This document shows positions 1-13,240 of a DNA stretch of 64,000 nucleotides, piece after piece (position 1 is the first letter of the stretch; each line of letters starts with the position of its first letter). Under the pieces are notes generated by a model. The model saw only the letters and a list, made by a program, of their open reading frames with translations. It had not been told where the DNA came from and ran no database searches. This stretch comes from Halichoerus grypus (Eukaryota > Chordata > Mammalia > Carnivora > Phocidae). A program made the translations under genes and the position numbers. The stretch is from assembly GCF_964656455.1 (NCBI RefSeq), contig NC_135720.1, positions 99,708,696-99,772,695 on the forward strand, in the 5' to 3' direction.

Positions 1-229
1 CTCAATACACACCTGAATCAGTTAAAAGCATTCTGTTGAAATGGTCTATCACCATCAAATTCCAGCATGGGACTAGGAGCAGATGATACCACACACTCAA
101 ACCCACTCCATTTCAGGATTTATTTTATGTCAATGTCCTTGGGCAAGAGCAAAATTTAATTCCAAAATAGTAATTTATTTATTCAGACATTTGACTAATG
201 GTCTTGCTTCTTCCCAGGTATGATGTTAT

Positions 230-960
230 GTGTTGGGGATATGAAAATAAAAAATTACAGCTCCTGTCTGAAGGAACTGATATTTATTGATTACAAACTG
301 AGTTTTAAGTAACTATGCAATTTGATAGAGCTAACAAATGGGTAAGACATGGAATCTTCCCCCAAGAGCAATGTCAATTCATAACACTGACAATATGTTA
401 GACGCTGCATTCCACATCCCCCCCCTCATTTATTTACCAATTCATTAAATTCTCCTAGAGAAGCGACTATGTGAAGCCATAATGTAATAAGATTGGGACA
501 GATCAATAAACAAAACAAACAATATTTCTTATTTTTGTGGAGCCCATATTCTAGAGGTAGAGATAAATTCAAGTAGTAAACATAATAAATAAGCAAATTT
601 ATGTTAGAAGATGATAAATCAGAGTTAAAGGACCCAAAAATGAAATTTTAAATAGGATTTTTCAGGAGGCCCTTATTGAGAAGGTAACACTTGAGCAAAA
701 AATTGACAGAGGCCAAGAAACATCCTGGGAGCTCACATGAAATTTGTGGGGAATGCCTGTGAAGGGGGCTGGAGAACAGTGAGTCAGGAGGAGAGTCCTG
801 AGTGAGCTTGTCTGAAAGGAAATGTATTGGCAGATTACCCAGAATTTTTTAGGAATGAGAAGGGATCTTGTCCTCTATTCTGAGAGAAATCCAGTGGGTT
901 TTAACCAGAGGAAAAACATGATTTGAATTTCATTAAAAAAAAAAAAACTCTCTGAAATGC
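230..960 (+). repeat. Ancient interspersed repeat, family not assigned
   Basis: The wording (a 'ggggatatgaaaa' phrase, then text on group means such as 'gagaaggtaacacttgag' and 'ccagtgggttttaacc') resembles an old, highly diverged mammalian repeat that recurs in part near 10920-11030, 21060-21130 and 41820-41900. It has no open frame of note. The exact family cannot be named without a library search. Confidence 0.4.
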
Positions 961-2055
961 TTTCAGGAATTAGAAGATATTAATGTAATATAAGTAATAC
1001 ATTATGGTAGTGCAGTCCAGGGTGCTAACAATAAAAACAATGAGGAATGGTAGGATTCTGGGTATGTTAAAGGTAAAATTAGTCAGATTTCATGAGATTT
1101 TTTTTTCCTTTAAGCTACTTTCTAATCTGCTTCATTCTATTCTTCACCAAACTTCTTGAAAAACAGCCTAGATTTATAGTCTCCACTCTCTTCGCTGATA
1201 CATTCACCCACCTGTCAATTAACTGACAATCTTCTTACTAATGTGATCGGTGTTTTCCTAAAAACAAACCCAAAGTCCTATTTTAATTCTTTATCTGGTG
1301 GACTTTGGCACACTGCTAGAATTTGTCACTGTTTTGACAATTGTCTGACAATTATTTGATGGTCTTTTAAATGCAGTGACCTCTAGTACTTTGTCCCTGA
1401 ATCCCTTCTCTTCTTGTTTTATATGCCTTCCTGAGATTATCTTGTTCACTGTAGTGACTTCTGCTATCAACAAATATTTTTTCTCAAATCTTCCCAAACC
1501 ACAAAGCTGTATTTATTTCTAGTTATGGAACTTAATTATCTGGATGGTTTCCAAATTCTTTAATCCTGATATGTCCAAAATAGAGTTCATCTTACTCACA
1601 AAGGCAAAAGTCTGCCCCCCCACCCCACTTTTATTCTCTGTTTCACTAATTGTTAACATTGGCTGCACAGCATCGAGGGCTAAAACACTCACCACTGCTC
1701 TGCTTCCTGGTACTCTTCTCCCAAATCCAAGAGTTACCAAATTGGGCTACTTCTAATTCACAAATAACTCCCAAGCTCACTTTCTCCTCTTTATTTGAAA
1801 TCCATTAACTTGATTATCTTTCTCATTATTTCTTACTTAGAATACCCTAATAACATTTACATAGCCTCTCTCCTGCAAAATTTTCTCTAATCCCTTCCTT
1901 AAAGGGAAGATGGCGCTTAACATTTCCATAGTTTCATCACACTCCATTTATGAGAATATTCAGCTCCTCAGCAATAGAGGTCTTTTGACACCTGAGCCCA
2001 ATTTACCTTCCCTGTGTTTCCTGAAGTCTGTGTCCATATCCATATCACTTCACTC

Positions 2056-2058
<3 letters not shown>
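961..2058. other. No gene recognised; AT-rich single-copy-like DNA
   Basis: Short open frames on both strands (for example 1519-1740 minus and 1544-1756 plus) overlap each other and show no domain, signal peptide plus splice site, or cysteine pattern. A C-run at 1615-1625 and an A-run at 934-946 are the only simple features. This stretch probably lies within the DEFB110 intron if exon 1 is further left. Confidence 0.6.

Positions 2059-2104
<46 letters not shown>
2059..2104. repeat. (AC)23 dinucleotide microsatellite
   Basis: Uninterrupted AC repeat of 46 bp. The histidine/threonine-rich open frames running through it are artefacts of the repeat. Confidence 0.98.
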
Positions 2105-2106
<2 letters not shown>

Positions 2107-2420
2107 CTTAAAAGTGCTTCCCCTCAATTCCTAGAAAATACGCTATTGGCTTTTCAAGGTGCAACGAAAACTCACCTCTTCAGTGAAATGGTTGAACGTA
2201 CAATTGTTTGGAGTCCAACATGACTAACTTTGAAGCCTGCCCAACCCCTTCTACTCCCTCTGAAACCTTGTGCAGAGTTCTTTACTTCAGTTGTTCTTAT
2301 GAGTGAAATGAGAATGGTTATACCTATCTGATAAGGTTATTAGAACATTAAATCAGATAACGAATACTACTTGCTTAGTAAGGAACCTGAAACCTAATGG
2401 ACACTTAATAAAGCATAGCC

Positions 2421-2611
2421 CTTTTTTTTTTTTGAAAGATTTTATTTATTTATTTGAGGGAAAGAGAGTGTGTGTGCACATGAGCAGGGGAGAGGGAGAA
2501 GCAAGCTCTCTCCTGAGCAAGGAGCCCGATGTGGGACTCAATCCCAGGACCCTGAGATCATGACCTGAGCCAAAAGCAGACGCTTAACTGACTGAGCCAC
2601 CCAGGCATCCC
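2421..2611 (-). mobile_element. Carnivore tRNA-derived SINE
   Basis: Read on the minus strand it starts with the tRNA-like head 'gatgcctgggtggctcag' and ends in an A-tail, seen here as a T-run from 2422. A short target duplication around 'gcatagc' flanks it (2413-2420 and 2614-2622). Confidence 0.93.
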
Positions 2612-4874
2612 TAGAGCATAGCTTTTAATAATGGTTGTGGTAGTAGTAATAGTAAAATAGAGTTTTCCAGTGTACGGCTCTTTATTTTATGCTTTGAGAA
2701 CATTTTATTCATCTCTCAGGATTGTCTTTACAGGTGAATTGTACCATTTCTATGCCCTCATTTCCCAAAAAACATTGGTTTACTCTTGGGGGTGATGAGC
2801 TTAATTATTTTATTCATTTTTGCATCTACATCCAGTACAGGGCCAAGTACAAATAGTTGCTTACTTAAATGTGTGTGTATGAATCACAAGAGAAGGTATT
2901 CTCTTCATATCATAGTGAAAGTGAAGAAAAATCAGTGATTTAATAAAGGTTTTCTTTTAAAGCTGACACAAATCTATAAACAACTCATATTAATGATAAT
3001 AAAACTTACTATACTAATTGTGGGCTACGGGACATTTTATTATCTGTTATCTCATGTGATGTCACATAACCCTCTGAGGTAGACATGATTCAACACAATT
3101 TACAGTTGAAGAAATCAGTACAGGGGTTAAGTCATTTGCTCATTTAGGACATGACTGATGGAGAGATTGTAGTAAAGTCCAGAGAGTTTTCCAGTATAAA
3201 ACACCAATTAAATATCGCTCTCTGATACCATACTCTTTCACTCAATCATTTTGTCAGGCATTTACACATTTATTGAGTATGTACGTTTCAGGCATCTTAC
3301 TACATGCTGAAATAAATCAGTGAACAAGGCAAACAGTGGACCTGACCTAATGTAGCTTTAAGACTAGAGGTTTGTGTTCTCACTATAACAAGCCATACAT
3401 GCTAATAACACTGCTTCATTTGGGGTCAGTTTTAAGTATAAATCCAGATGGAAAGTCAAAACAAAGGCTACGAGAGTAACCTGTTTGAAGGCTTATTCAT
3501 TTTTCTAACATTATAAGAGAAGTTTACATATTTTATCCCATTATAATTTTAAAATTTTACAAAAACCTCAATTTCATGAGGAAACTGAAATTGGGTGGAC
3601 TAAATCATTTATCCAATATATCAAACCTAATAAACACAGTATGCATGATTGAAACATCATACTATCTGATTCTGAAAGATCACACCCTTTCAAACACACT
3701 ATAGAAACTTCCAGCTGACCCATGGCCGTGCTCCTACCTTGATTTCAACTTGGACCCAGTAAGAGTAGACATCATCCAAAATACCTCCTCCTCCTTTCAA
3801 GTCAGCCTTTCTATTTGCATCACAAGTTAACAGAAATGTCATTTTCAGAGAAGTTATTTGCTAGGAGATGGGGAAATATATGCCAGACATTTTTCCTGGG
3901 AGGAGGACCGCCCTTCCCCCCATCAGAGCTTGGGAAAACTAACATTTAACCAACTGCATGGAGGCCACTGAGCTTTTAACCACTGGTTTCCTAACAGAGT
4001 TGTCCCTATTCATGTGTATGCAGGACTTGTTACAGGTTGCTGTCTACAATAGACCTACACCATATTTGTAGCACTTCACTCTTGTCCAGATTCTCAGAAA
4101 CCTGTCTAAAATATATATCTCTTGTAGGTCCTTTAATTAGTGTTTACATAGCTCTCTTTTCATGAAAATCAGTAAACATAGACCATTTCTCCAGTGATGT
4201 GTAAAATGTGCAGAGGTATTTATAGATAAAAGAGATGCTATGCATCCTTCCTCCAAACAGTCATTCATTGTTATTTTTTTGTGGTTTATATTAACTAGTT
4301 TCAATCACCTCACATAAATATGCACTCATGGATGATATTTGTATAACATTGTACAGTTTATAACATAACCAGTTTTCACAACACTATTTACATACTTTAT
4401 CCCATTATAACTTTTACAATTTTCACATGACATAGCTGACTCTAAAATGATATATTATTTGCAAATGACTATGAGTGATAGAATCAATTTTGTAATACAA
4501 GCTTTTTATTTCCAGGTCATACAATTCTATAGATTTTTTCATGATTTAAAACATTTTTACTCTTTAAAATAATAAGTAAAAACAACATTAGTGTATTTTA
4601 ATGTTGTAAATGATCACTATACATCCATATTTTCTCTTTTCTGAATTTAACATATCTTAAAAGTCAACATGGATTTTATGGGTGGGCAAGATATTAGAGA
4701 CTCAGGAACATTGACTAGCTTAAAAAGTACGTATCCCAGCAAAAGTTAAAAAAAAAAAAAAAAAGGAAAATGCAACATGGATCACACTTCTCTACTTTTC
4801 ATTATATCAAATATAGCTCTGAAATAACTTTAGATTTCTTTAATTTTTGATGCTAATGCAAGTATCTTTAATTA
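2612..4874. other. Non-coding stretch with MIR fragments
   Basis: No gene seen. About 3025-3175 reads as a minus-strand MIR ('ctcatgtgatgtcacataac', 'tttacagttgaagaaatcag'), and about 3520-3650 is a weaker one. The remainder is AT-rich and unassigned. A short 'GCCLQ-stop' reading near 4036 was examined as a defensin exon and not accepted. Confidence 0.5.
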
Positions 4875-5045
4875 ATATTAATTTATAATTTATTTATTTA
4901 TTTTTATTTTGCTCAGTTAGCCAGCATATAGTACATCATTGGTTTTTGATGTAGTGTTCAACGATTCATTAGTTTTCACCAAAATTTGCTGGTGAGCAGG
5001 GATTGTGTCATCGTGAATTACCTTCCCATTCCCAAAGGACATACA
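4875..5045 (-). mobile_element. L1 3' end fragment
   Basis: Contains 'tttttgatgtagtgttca' followed by 'acgattcattag', the carnivore L1 3'UTR signature, in reverse orientation with its tail at the left. Too short to carry coding sequence. Confidence 0.75.
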
Positions 5046-6490
5046 TATATTTACATGGCAAAACCCTCCTGACAATCTTTCATTTTATGCTTAACTTCCT
5101 TTTCTACTAACTTTATTAACAACAATAAAGTTAGTCCATTTGAAGTCTTCTCTGCATTCTCTACATTGGAAGTTTCTGACTAGTTCTCAACCAAATGTTT
5201 AGAGAATACCAGGTACTCAGACACCTGCCACATGGAAATGAAACACCATTCTGAATTTCATTTAGAGTCTGTGCAGGCAATTAGGTTCTATGAGTTAACA
5301 TGTAATTTTAATCTAAATTCAATTCAATTTATTCTCTAAATTTTAATGAAATTATTTTGCTTTATTTTTCCTGACATGTGTAAAATTTAATATTCAAGAT
5401 ATATTTGTGATAGCTATGCTTATTATATTCTATCATGCAGATAGATGGAATGATGAATCTAAGATAAGTAAATACTATGATAAAATTTGGGGTGGGGGTA
5501 ATAAGACTGACTTCCAAGTCTCTTTTCTAAAGGCATTAGTTGCAGTAAAATTGAATCATTAAAAGAAATAAAATCCTAAGTAACCAAAATATTTGCTTCC
5601 GTTTTAATATATGAACCCAAAGCTATGAATTTGGAATCTCAGGCCATCCTTCTTTGCATTGTGTTAGATGACTCACTAGAAGACTAACATGGGGATCCTC
5701 TTTTTACTAAATACTTAATGTACAACAAAACTGTGTTTCCTGAGCATATCTTATGTGGTTTTGTTTCCTCAATAAATTACTCTATCAGTATTTTCATGCT
5801 TACTGTACTATAATTATCAGGATATACTGGGTAGGAGATAACAGAGAATCAGAAGAAATCATTACTATCATATAAGGTTTATATTTTGGCTACAAGAATA
5901 AAAGTATCATAAAAAATGTTTAAGAAAAATAATATATTAAGTACTAAGTTATGTTATTCATTCATTATTACCGTAGACTGGTGAAAGGGACATATTCATT
6001 TGCTCTAATATAATAAAAGAAAATTTCAATTAGGAGTAAGATCTGGAATGGAGAAGAAAGCATTGAGCAAATAATACTATGAAGAGGTAATCAGACTAAG
6101 TTTAAAAAATTGAAAACACCTGAAAATAAAAATTATAGGTTTTTAAAAAATTACAGATGTCATCTTAATGAAAGCATGAGAGAGTAAATCTGGTCTTAAT
6201 AAAGTAAAAAAAGAAGATAGGAAGGCAAGAGCCTTCAGGAGCCAGCTAAAGTTCAGTACCGATGTGAACTGTAAGATAAGTACATACACATTTGTGCAAG
6301 GAAAATGTTTGTAGCTCGGTCACTTTCTGTACCAACTGCTAAATTGTGTCATAAAACTACCTGACACACCGGACTGCCCATCACCCACACACATGATCTT
6401 GTAACTAGACAGATTTTCTCCTTCCCTAAGTAAGAAGACTCCCAAGTAAAAAATTAGATTGATGGCTTTACATGTCTTTCTTGATTGCAG
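5046..6490. other. AT-rich DNA, probable DEFB110 intron
   Basis: I searched this and the preceding sequence for an ATG followed by a hydrophobic leader and a phase-1 donor (…CCAG|gt) and found none. It ends in the DEFB110 acceptor 'gtctttcttgattgcag'. Confidence 0.5.
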
Positions 6491-6624
6491 CCAGAAGTAA
6501 CTTGAAGCCCAAGTATAGATTTCAGAGATGTGAAAGAGTGAAAGGAATGTGTAAAACATTTTGTGATGATGATGAATATGATTATGGATACTGCATTAAA
6601 TGGAGAAATCAGTGTTGCATATAA
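6491..6624 (+). CDS. DEFB110: Beta-defensin 110, second (mature peptide) exon
   Basis: This exon encodes the mature part of a secreted beta-defensin, a small cationic host-defence peptide. After the acceptor 'cttgattgcag' the phase-1 reading completes an Ala codon and gives 43 further residues ending in TAA at 6622-6624. The six cysteines are spaced C-x6-C-x3-C-x9-C-x6-CC, the standard beta-defensin pattern. The run CDDDEYDYGYC is very close to what I recall of human DEFB110. The peptide has ten Lys/Arg and six Asp/Glu, so it is cationic overall despite the acidic DDDEYD loop. AATAAA follows about 150 bp after the stop. The signal-peptide exon is not visible in 1-6480 and is presumed upstream of the window, as is the alternative second exon known from human. 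The reading frame is intact. Family certain; the member call rests on memory of the human protein. Confidence 0.9.
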
Positions 6625-6773
6625 ACTCTGGAAAACAGAAGTACAATTGAGTATCGAAGGCTGGAACAGAGATGCATCTTATTGACTCAAGGGTGGGTAA
6701 AAAGAAAACACAATGTTTAACAGAAATATTAACTTTTATATCCTCAGTACCACTGTTTATATAAATAAAAATA

Positions 6774-6779
6774 ATTTAG
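6774..6779 (+). terminator. Polyadenylation signal AATAAA for DEFB110
   Basis: AATAAA lies about 150 bp after the DEFB110 stop codon, a normal 3'UTR length for this family. Confidence 0.6.
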
Positions 6780-9186
6780 TTTCTATTCTGTCTATTCATT
6801 GCCCACTTTCTTTGTATTTCAGATGGATAAACATATTCATTAAACAAGGGATCAGACTCTAATTGTCCTTATAATGTCATTATGGCTATGTTGCCATCCA
6901 GACATTAATGCTACCCATCTGAATTGCTCTGTTTCCTCCTCCTATATATATGGGACTTTACTGCCAGTTTTACTATGAGAATCATGGTTATCTTCGTACT
7001 TGCTTTATTCCACATCAAAATCTCTCCGAAAATAATTTTAATTCTTTCTTAAAAGAAAATGCATGTTTTCTCTCTTTCAAATGTGAAGCCTTCCAATCTT
7101 GGCTCACCTACTAACCTTTTTGTATGCATTTAACCAGTTCCTATAAGATGACAATTTGAGATGACACAGTTTAATAGCCCTCTCAGTAGGGCAATGAAAT
7201 ACTATTCATGGCTCTGCAAAGGGATAAATGATAAGGTCTAAGAGAGAGAGAGAGCTTCTTTTGCCCAGGAAATCATTTATTCAAATAAAATTCCGCAGTG
7301 AAGCTCAGTAATAGCTGTTCTTGTTCCAGCAATTTAGGACTATGTTCAGCCAGCTCAATCAGCTTCTCCCAAAGAATGTGTCCTATTGAGAGAATCTTTA
7401 ATTTTGTTGGAGAAGGAATTGGAATGGGAAAGCAATGTAGAGTCTTATGGAGGGAAGCTCAGTAAGCTGATGAGTGAACCTGACCAACTACTCAGAACAC
7501 CAATCTCTGAGGTCCACCATGAGATCTAGGAGGATTAGTTTTGTCTAAGAGGGCAATGTGAGAGAGATGTTAGAGAATTTCAGTTTTCAAAAGCAGCTCA
7601 TGCAGCTGATACACACATGGCTAACTCGGGAAGTGTCACGGTGAGCCTAGGAAAGATGAAGACACACGTGTGGTAGCAAAAATGAGGACTCCCCTGGCCA
7701 CCCTGAAGACTATATTTTACCCTAGAGACCTTCACTGAGGAGAGGGTGGCTTTTGTATTTCCAAAAATTGTGCTGCTGTGGGGGCCAGGGATGAGAAGGT
7801 GGCATTTAGTTTAACCAAAAGTTGTTATTGTTACATTACACCCATGTGCTTAAAACGGTTTAGGCTATTCTATCTGAAATATTTAAGTTATATTGTATAC
7901 ATATATTGATACGTATCAATGCATAATATGACTTCCTTTCATTAAGACACAATGTTTCTGGACTGATATGTCTAGAAAAATAGCATTGTCTTTGTGAAAG
8001 TGCAGTATTCTCTCTGACTCCTAGTTCTTTGAAGATACCACTAACAAAGAATTGAACTTTTCTCATACTTAGCAAGCCCCAAGAGGTAAGAATTCTCTGT
8101 TCCTTCATTTTAAAAACACATGATATGAGAAGGAATGTCTTTTAATCCTTTTCTACTAAGAAATTTTCTAGTGTAAAGATTTTTTTCCCTTTTTTTTAAA
8201 AAAAATAAAGCATTCTGTTCTATAAGGTCAGAATTCCATGAGGTAATATAGACATGTTTATATAAATATTTGTACTTCCAAATTGTGGAAGTAATTACTT
8301 TGGATCTTGAATGATAATATTCTAGGCATCAAAGGATCATTAGATTAATCCCATTACTACCACTCATCAACAGTCATCTATATTTTAATCTTGCTGGACA
8401 CTCTAGTTAGTTGGAAAAAATTTGATATAATTTTTAGCACATATACTTAACCATGGTGATAGCTTACGGTTAGAAAAAGATCAATTTACCTGTTCTTTTT
8501 GTTTATTATTGCTTTATTGCCAGTGGACTATTTCCTGCTAAGAGGAATACTAATTTAGTATTCTCTTTTGTGATACTTCAGGGATATCATGTCCATTAAT
8601 GATTTCTTTGAGTATTATTTGTACTACCTTTCTAATGGTAAGTGAAACTGATTCTGTGAATGCTGAATGTAATACCTCATAGAACTATTTCTTAGTAAGA
8701 GTTCTTCATCTAGGGGATATGTCTCCAGATTGATCATGTTACCAAGTATGCACTGTTTAAGTACTGTACATAAATACAAGTGTTTAAGTAATTTTTTATT
8801 TGATTTTTACTGCAGTTCATGACCTATACTTCTTAATATGTGCCCTTATATACCACCAACCTCTTGAAAAATCTCTGGTATATGCTCAATTAATAACTGT
8901 TAAATGAGATTTTGCCAGAGATGTATTGATTTTCCTCCTGTCAGCTGATCCTGAATTCTTTTTTTTTTTAACTGATTCAAGTTCCTTACATTTGATGATG
9001 AAGTCCTATCTTTTAGTTTTCATTTTATAGGTTACAAATTTGTTGTAAAGAATCCTTAAGATTTTTCATTACTTTGAATCTCGCTTCCCTAACCTGTAAT
9101 GTAGAGGGGTTTATTCTCCAAATATCCTCTTATGTTTAATTACTTATTTATCACTCTGTGATTTTCTTTTTAATGTTACTGTATTG
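6780..9186. other. Intergenic DNA, nothing recognised
   Basis: Only short shadow frames occur. There is a (GA)-type run at 7239-7254 and mixed A/T runs at 8180-8210. No exon with a defensin cysteine pattern and no confident repeat was found by eye. Confidence 0.55.
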
Positions 9187-9735
9187 CAAAGGTTAGCAAA
9201 CTACAGCCTATGGGTCAAACCGAGCCCTCCTCCTTGTGTGGTCTATGAGTAAAGGCTAGTATTTACCAATGATGTTGTAATTGATTTGATGATATGAACT
9301 ACTAACTTCTAACATCAATTAAGCAAAATGTTTAATTAATGTAATCCTTATTAGTAGATCTGTATTCCCCTAAAAATATTATATGCAATCATTCTATCTA
9401 TTGAATTTTTGTCAGTTAAAATTTATGGAAAATTGTTTTCTCTCTTCTATTCAAGTTCCTACAAAATATCCTTGATTTTGCATCTTGGCCAGCAAAGGCT
9501 CAAATATTTGCCCTTTACAGAATACATTTGCTGGTCTCCATACAGAAAAGAATCAGTAAAATTTCCAGGTGCAATTTGTGGTCTGTGGAGCATCTGTCTT
9601 AGCATTACCTGAGAACATGCTAGACATGCTAATTTTGGGGGGACTGAATCAGAAACTCTGGAGATGGGAGCCAGCCATATGTGTTTAACCTGTCCTCAAC
9701 TTGATTATAATGCACAGAGAATTTGCTAACCTTTG
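9187..9735. mobile_element. Nested hAT-type DNA transposon fossils
   Basis: The left end 'caaaggttagcaaactacag' continues with 'cctatgggtcaaaccgagcc', and the phrase 'atatttgccctttacag' appears near 9507. Both are typical of a mammalian hAT-Charlie non-autonomous element. About 9545-9720 ('attacctgagaacatgctag', 'gaatcagaaactctggagat') reads as a second, MER5A-like element. The outer 14-mers CAAAGGTTAGCAAA (9187) and TTTGCTAACCTTTG (about 9723) are exact inverted complements. No 8-bp target duplication is evident. Confidence 0.6.
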
Positions 9736-12639
9736 CCTAGAAATGTTCTTAACTGTTGAATTTTGAAGTAAAATCATGATCCTTTAATGTTTTAGTTAAC
9801 TTGGATCAAACTTCAAGACCCCTTGACATTACCGATAAAATATTGTCCAGTAGGAGAAGAAAGATGCCAAGTAACATATCTTTCTTTGGAGAGGATATGG
9901 GCAAAAGGAAAACGTAGAGAGAAATTTTAGATAAGGAAATTATAATTCTGTCTCTCATTATTTATAGTTTGTCAATAGGTATTGCTTGACCTAAACTAAG
10001 TAAAAGTAAACTAAATCAGTATATGTCATTTTTTTCTACTTTTTCTACTTTTTTCTACATTTGATATCATTATACTTTAGACACAGAATATGTATAGTTG
10101 TGTTGAAATGGCAGTGCTGATTTTCTTGCTGCTTCAAAGGATGATATAATGGTCAACCAAAGGAATGTGATCAAGACAGTTTTCCCCTCAGCTTTGACTA
10201 AACTTCAGATGGATTTCTTCCAGACTAGAGGCCCCTGACCTCACTTTTCTTACTGAATTTACTTTAGAAAACTTACAATTATAAATTCTTTCTCTGTTCC
10301 TTTGAAATATATGTAAATCTTCTCCCAGCCTCTCCTCAGTATTACCAGAAATGTCTTTCTCAAGGACCTGAGAACCATCCCTTTGAAATATACATTTCAA
10401 AGGACATAACACTCCTGTCGCTCAGTCTCTGTGAGAGGCTAAAAGCCTAACTTCAATGGGTGCCGGTTATCAAATACAGATGGCCTAATCACAGAGGAAA
10501 GCACTGGCAAACTCTGGGATAACTTGCTGTGCTCAAGGTAGCTCAGTGATCAAACTCCTCACCCCTTGTCATCCCCCCCCCCCCATGCTTTTCTATTTGA
10601 TCACACCAGACCCTAAGAACCTTCCTGCATTTGGTTTCATTGAAATTGAGTTCACTTTCTCTCCATTATTACAATAGTCTTCAATAAAGTCTTCCTTGGC
10701 TGTTTAACTTTGTCTAGTGCAACTTTTACTTTGTCAAATAAAATGACAAAAATTTGAATTCTGGGTTTGAAGGATTTGCTTAGGAAATACCCTCCCCAAT
10801 ATTGAGAGAAGATATTAGCTAGAGAATTTTCCTTTTTTGGTAGAATGCTATATATACCGTATGAGTTACACATATAAATGCTGTGAGAAGACAAAAGAGA
10901 TTATAACTTTTCTTAGAGTGGTCAGGGAAGACTTTTGAGAGGAGGTGATATTTGAGGGCAAGGAGCACCACATGTGTTTCAATTATCAGGTATCCCTAGA
11001 GTCTGGCACAGAGATTGACCAAGGGTAGACACTTGATACCTTTTTATAGAAAGAGTGAATTGATAGCTGGATGCATATATAAATAATGAAGATCCAGAGA
11101 CCCTATCTTGAGGAGTACTCGTATTGAAAAGCATAACATGGAAGTGAAGAAGACAGGGAGTTTTCAAATAGTTAGAACTGAAATAAAGTCAGAATTAGGA
11201 AAGGCATTTTCAGGAGGAGTGGTCATACATAAAGCCAAATAATATAGACTATCTTGGAAGGTGTGGTGTTTTGGATAAAGTAGGCATATAGTTATAGACA
11301 TCATTTTAAAACTCTGCTTAAAAAGGCGTTAAAATTCAACATGAGAGCATAAATGCTAACACTAAGAAAAAAAAACTTACATTTTGGACAATCCTCTAAC
11401 TGATTTCTTTGCTTGTCTTTCCCAGGCTAGTTGACCTCTATCACTGACACATGTCTGCAAAATGTCTCCTGAAGAATATTAGAAGCACAGGTTCTTTTGG
11501 TCTTTCTGTATTTTTTTAAATGCTTTATGTCATGTTTTTGATGCTATTGAGCTTCTTTTGCTTTTTAAACTTCCATTGACCATTGTGTTATTGGATTTTT
11601 GGTATTTATGTTTTTAAATTAAATTTCATAGTGGCAGTAACTTCTCTATGTCTAGACTGGAAATTTAAGTTTTCGTGTGTTTTTAAATTTTTTTAACATC
11701 TTTATTGAAGTATAATTAACATCAAATAAAATGTCTATGTTTAAATGTTCTCGTATATGGAAAGGCACATGAGTATCATTTCTGTCTCTTTCCCTCCTAT
11801 GTAAAATGAGGACAATGATTCCTTTTTACCCAAGAGAGACACCAATTTATTTACTTGTTACATTTGTAACAAGTTCTTTAGTGCTGTGTCCGTGTTGTAC
11901 TTCCCCTTTTGGGGGAATTTCTCCCATGATTCTTGTCTCAGGATTTAATCAGGGGTCAACACTTTCTTACAATTCTTGCTTTTTAACCATTGTAATATTA
12001 AAAGTTCAACATCTGATCACTGTGGTCCAATCAGTTTTTACCTGGGATTATTAACACCTTCTTTTCTATTCAAACTTCCATAATAAAGTGAGTTTGGTGC
12101 TTCTACTAACAAAATAACCCTCCCATTCCCCAACTCTCTGATAGGCTAGAAGACCAATGTGAAGCCAATATGGAGAGAAATAGATATGAGAATTACTGGG
12201 AAAGATTACTGTGAGTGAGTCCCATTACCGTCTTTCCTAATGCAAGTCCCACATTTGGCTTTCCTCTTTTGTTTGGTTCAGCTGGTTTTGTACGAGATCC
12301 ATTCAAGTCTACATTTATACATTAATACTTAAGCTACATTGAGTTGGATGTCTGTGACTGTCAAACAAAACCTATAACTCAGAGATTTCATTTGAAGGGT
12401 GCTGGAGAATCATAAGAAAGGTACGTAATAACTGAAAACACTTTTGAGATATTAATTTCACAGTAACTTGAAAAATTGTTTTTTTAGATTTCTCTGGGTT
12501 TTGGTTTTCTCATTTTAAAAATAAGGAAGCAGAAATACATTTTTATTTAAACTAAAATTGTCATAATTAGTATTTATGAGTCTATTTTAAAAAATGACAT
12601 TTACACTTAGAGCAGTTTTTTTTCCCTTATGACAAGTTT
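9736..12639. other. Intergenic DNA, nothing recognised
   Basis: AT-rich sequence with poly-C (10575-10585) and a partial copy of the unassigned ancient repeat at about 10920-11030. About 11690-11740 resembles an L1-type 'tttattgaagtataattaac' segment. No supportable coding exon. Confidence 0.5.
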
Positions 12640-12846
12640 AGCTTTATTATGCAAGTTTTTTATTATGTTATGTTAATCACCACACATTACATCACCAGTT
12701 TTTGATGTAGTGTTCCATGATTCATTGTTTATGTATAACACCCAGTGCTCCATTCAGTACGTGCCCTGTTTAATACCCATCACCAGGCTAACCCATCCTC
12801 CCTACCCCCTCCCCTCTAGAACCCTCAGTTTGTTTCTCAGATTAGC
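12640..12846 (-). mobile_element. L1 3'UTR, carnivore type, 5'-truncated
   Basis: Reverse-orientation L1 tail: 'atgttatgttaatcaccaca', then 'tttttgatgtagtgttccat', ending near 'cctcagtttgtttctcag'. The same segment recurs at 60151-60524. Confidence 0.88.
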
Positions 12847-13240
12847 AGTTTTAAGTTCACAACAAAATTGCGCAGAAAGTACAGAAAGTTACCGTATACC
12901 CCCTAACCCCACACATGCACAGCCCCTTCTATCAACATCTGGCACCAGAGTGGTGTATTTGTTACAATCTACAAATCTACAGTATTATTATTATCACACA
13001 TTATTATCACACAAAGTGCATAGTTTGCATTAGGGTTCATTCTTGGTTTTGTGCATTCTATGAGTTTTGATAAATGTAAATGACATGTATCCACCATTAT
13101 AGTAGCATACGGGAATAGTTCCACTACCCTAAAAATCCTTTATGCTCTGCCTATTTGTTCCTTTCCGTCCCACTAACCCTTGGCTATAACTAATCCTTTT
13201 ATCGTCTCCATGCTTTTGTCTTTTTCAGATTTGTGACTCC
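12847..13240 (-). mobile_element. Older L1 3' region (L1M type)
   Basis: Phrases 'gcagaaagtacagaaagtta', 'caccagagtggtgtatttgt' and 'gacatgtatccaccattata' are standard for an older mammalian L1 3' region in reverse orientation. It abuts the younger L1 tail on its left. Open frames here are not genes. Confidence 0.75.

Noticed and set aside
3970..4053. Open reading ending G-C-C-L-Q-stop, similar to the end of an alternative DEFB110 exon
   Set aside because: Only the last five residues resemble a defensin; the upstream cysteines and a convincing acceptor are missing, so it is probably chance.
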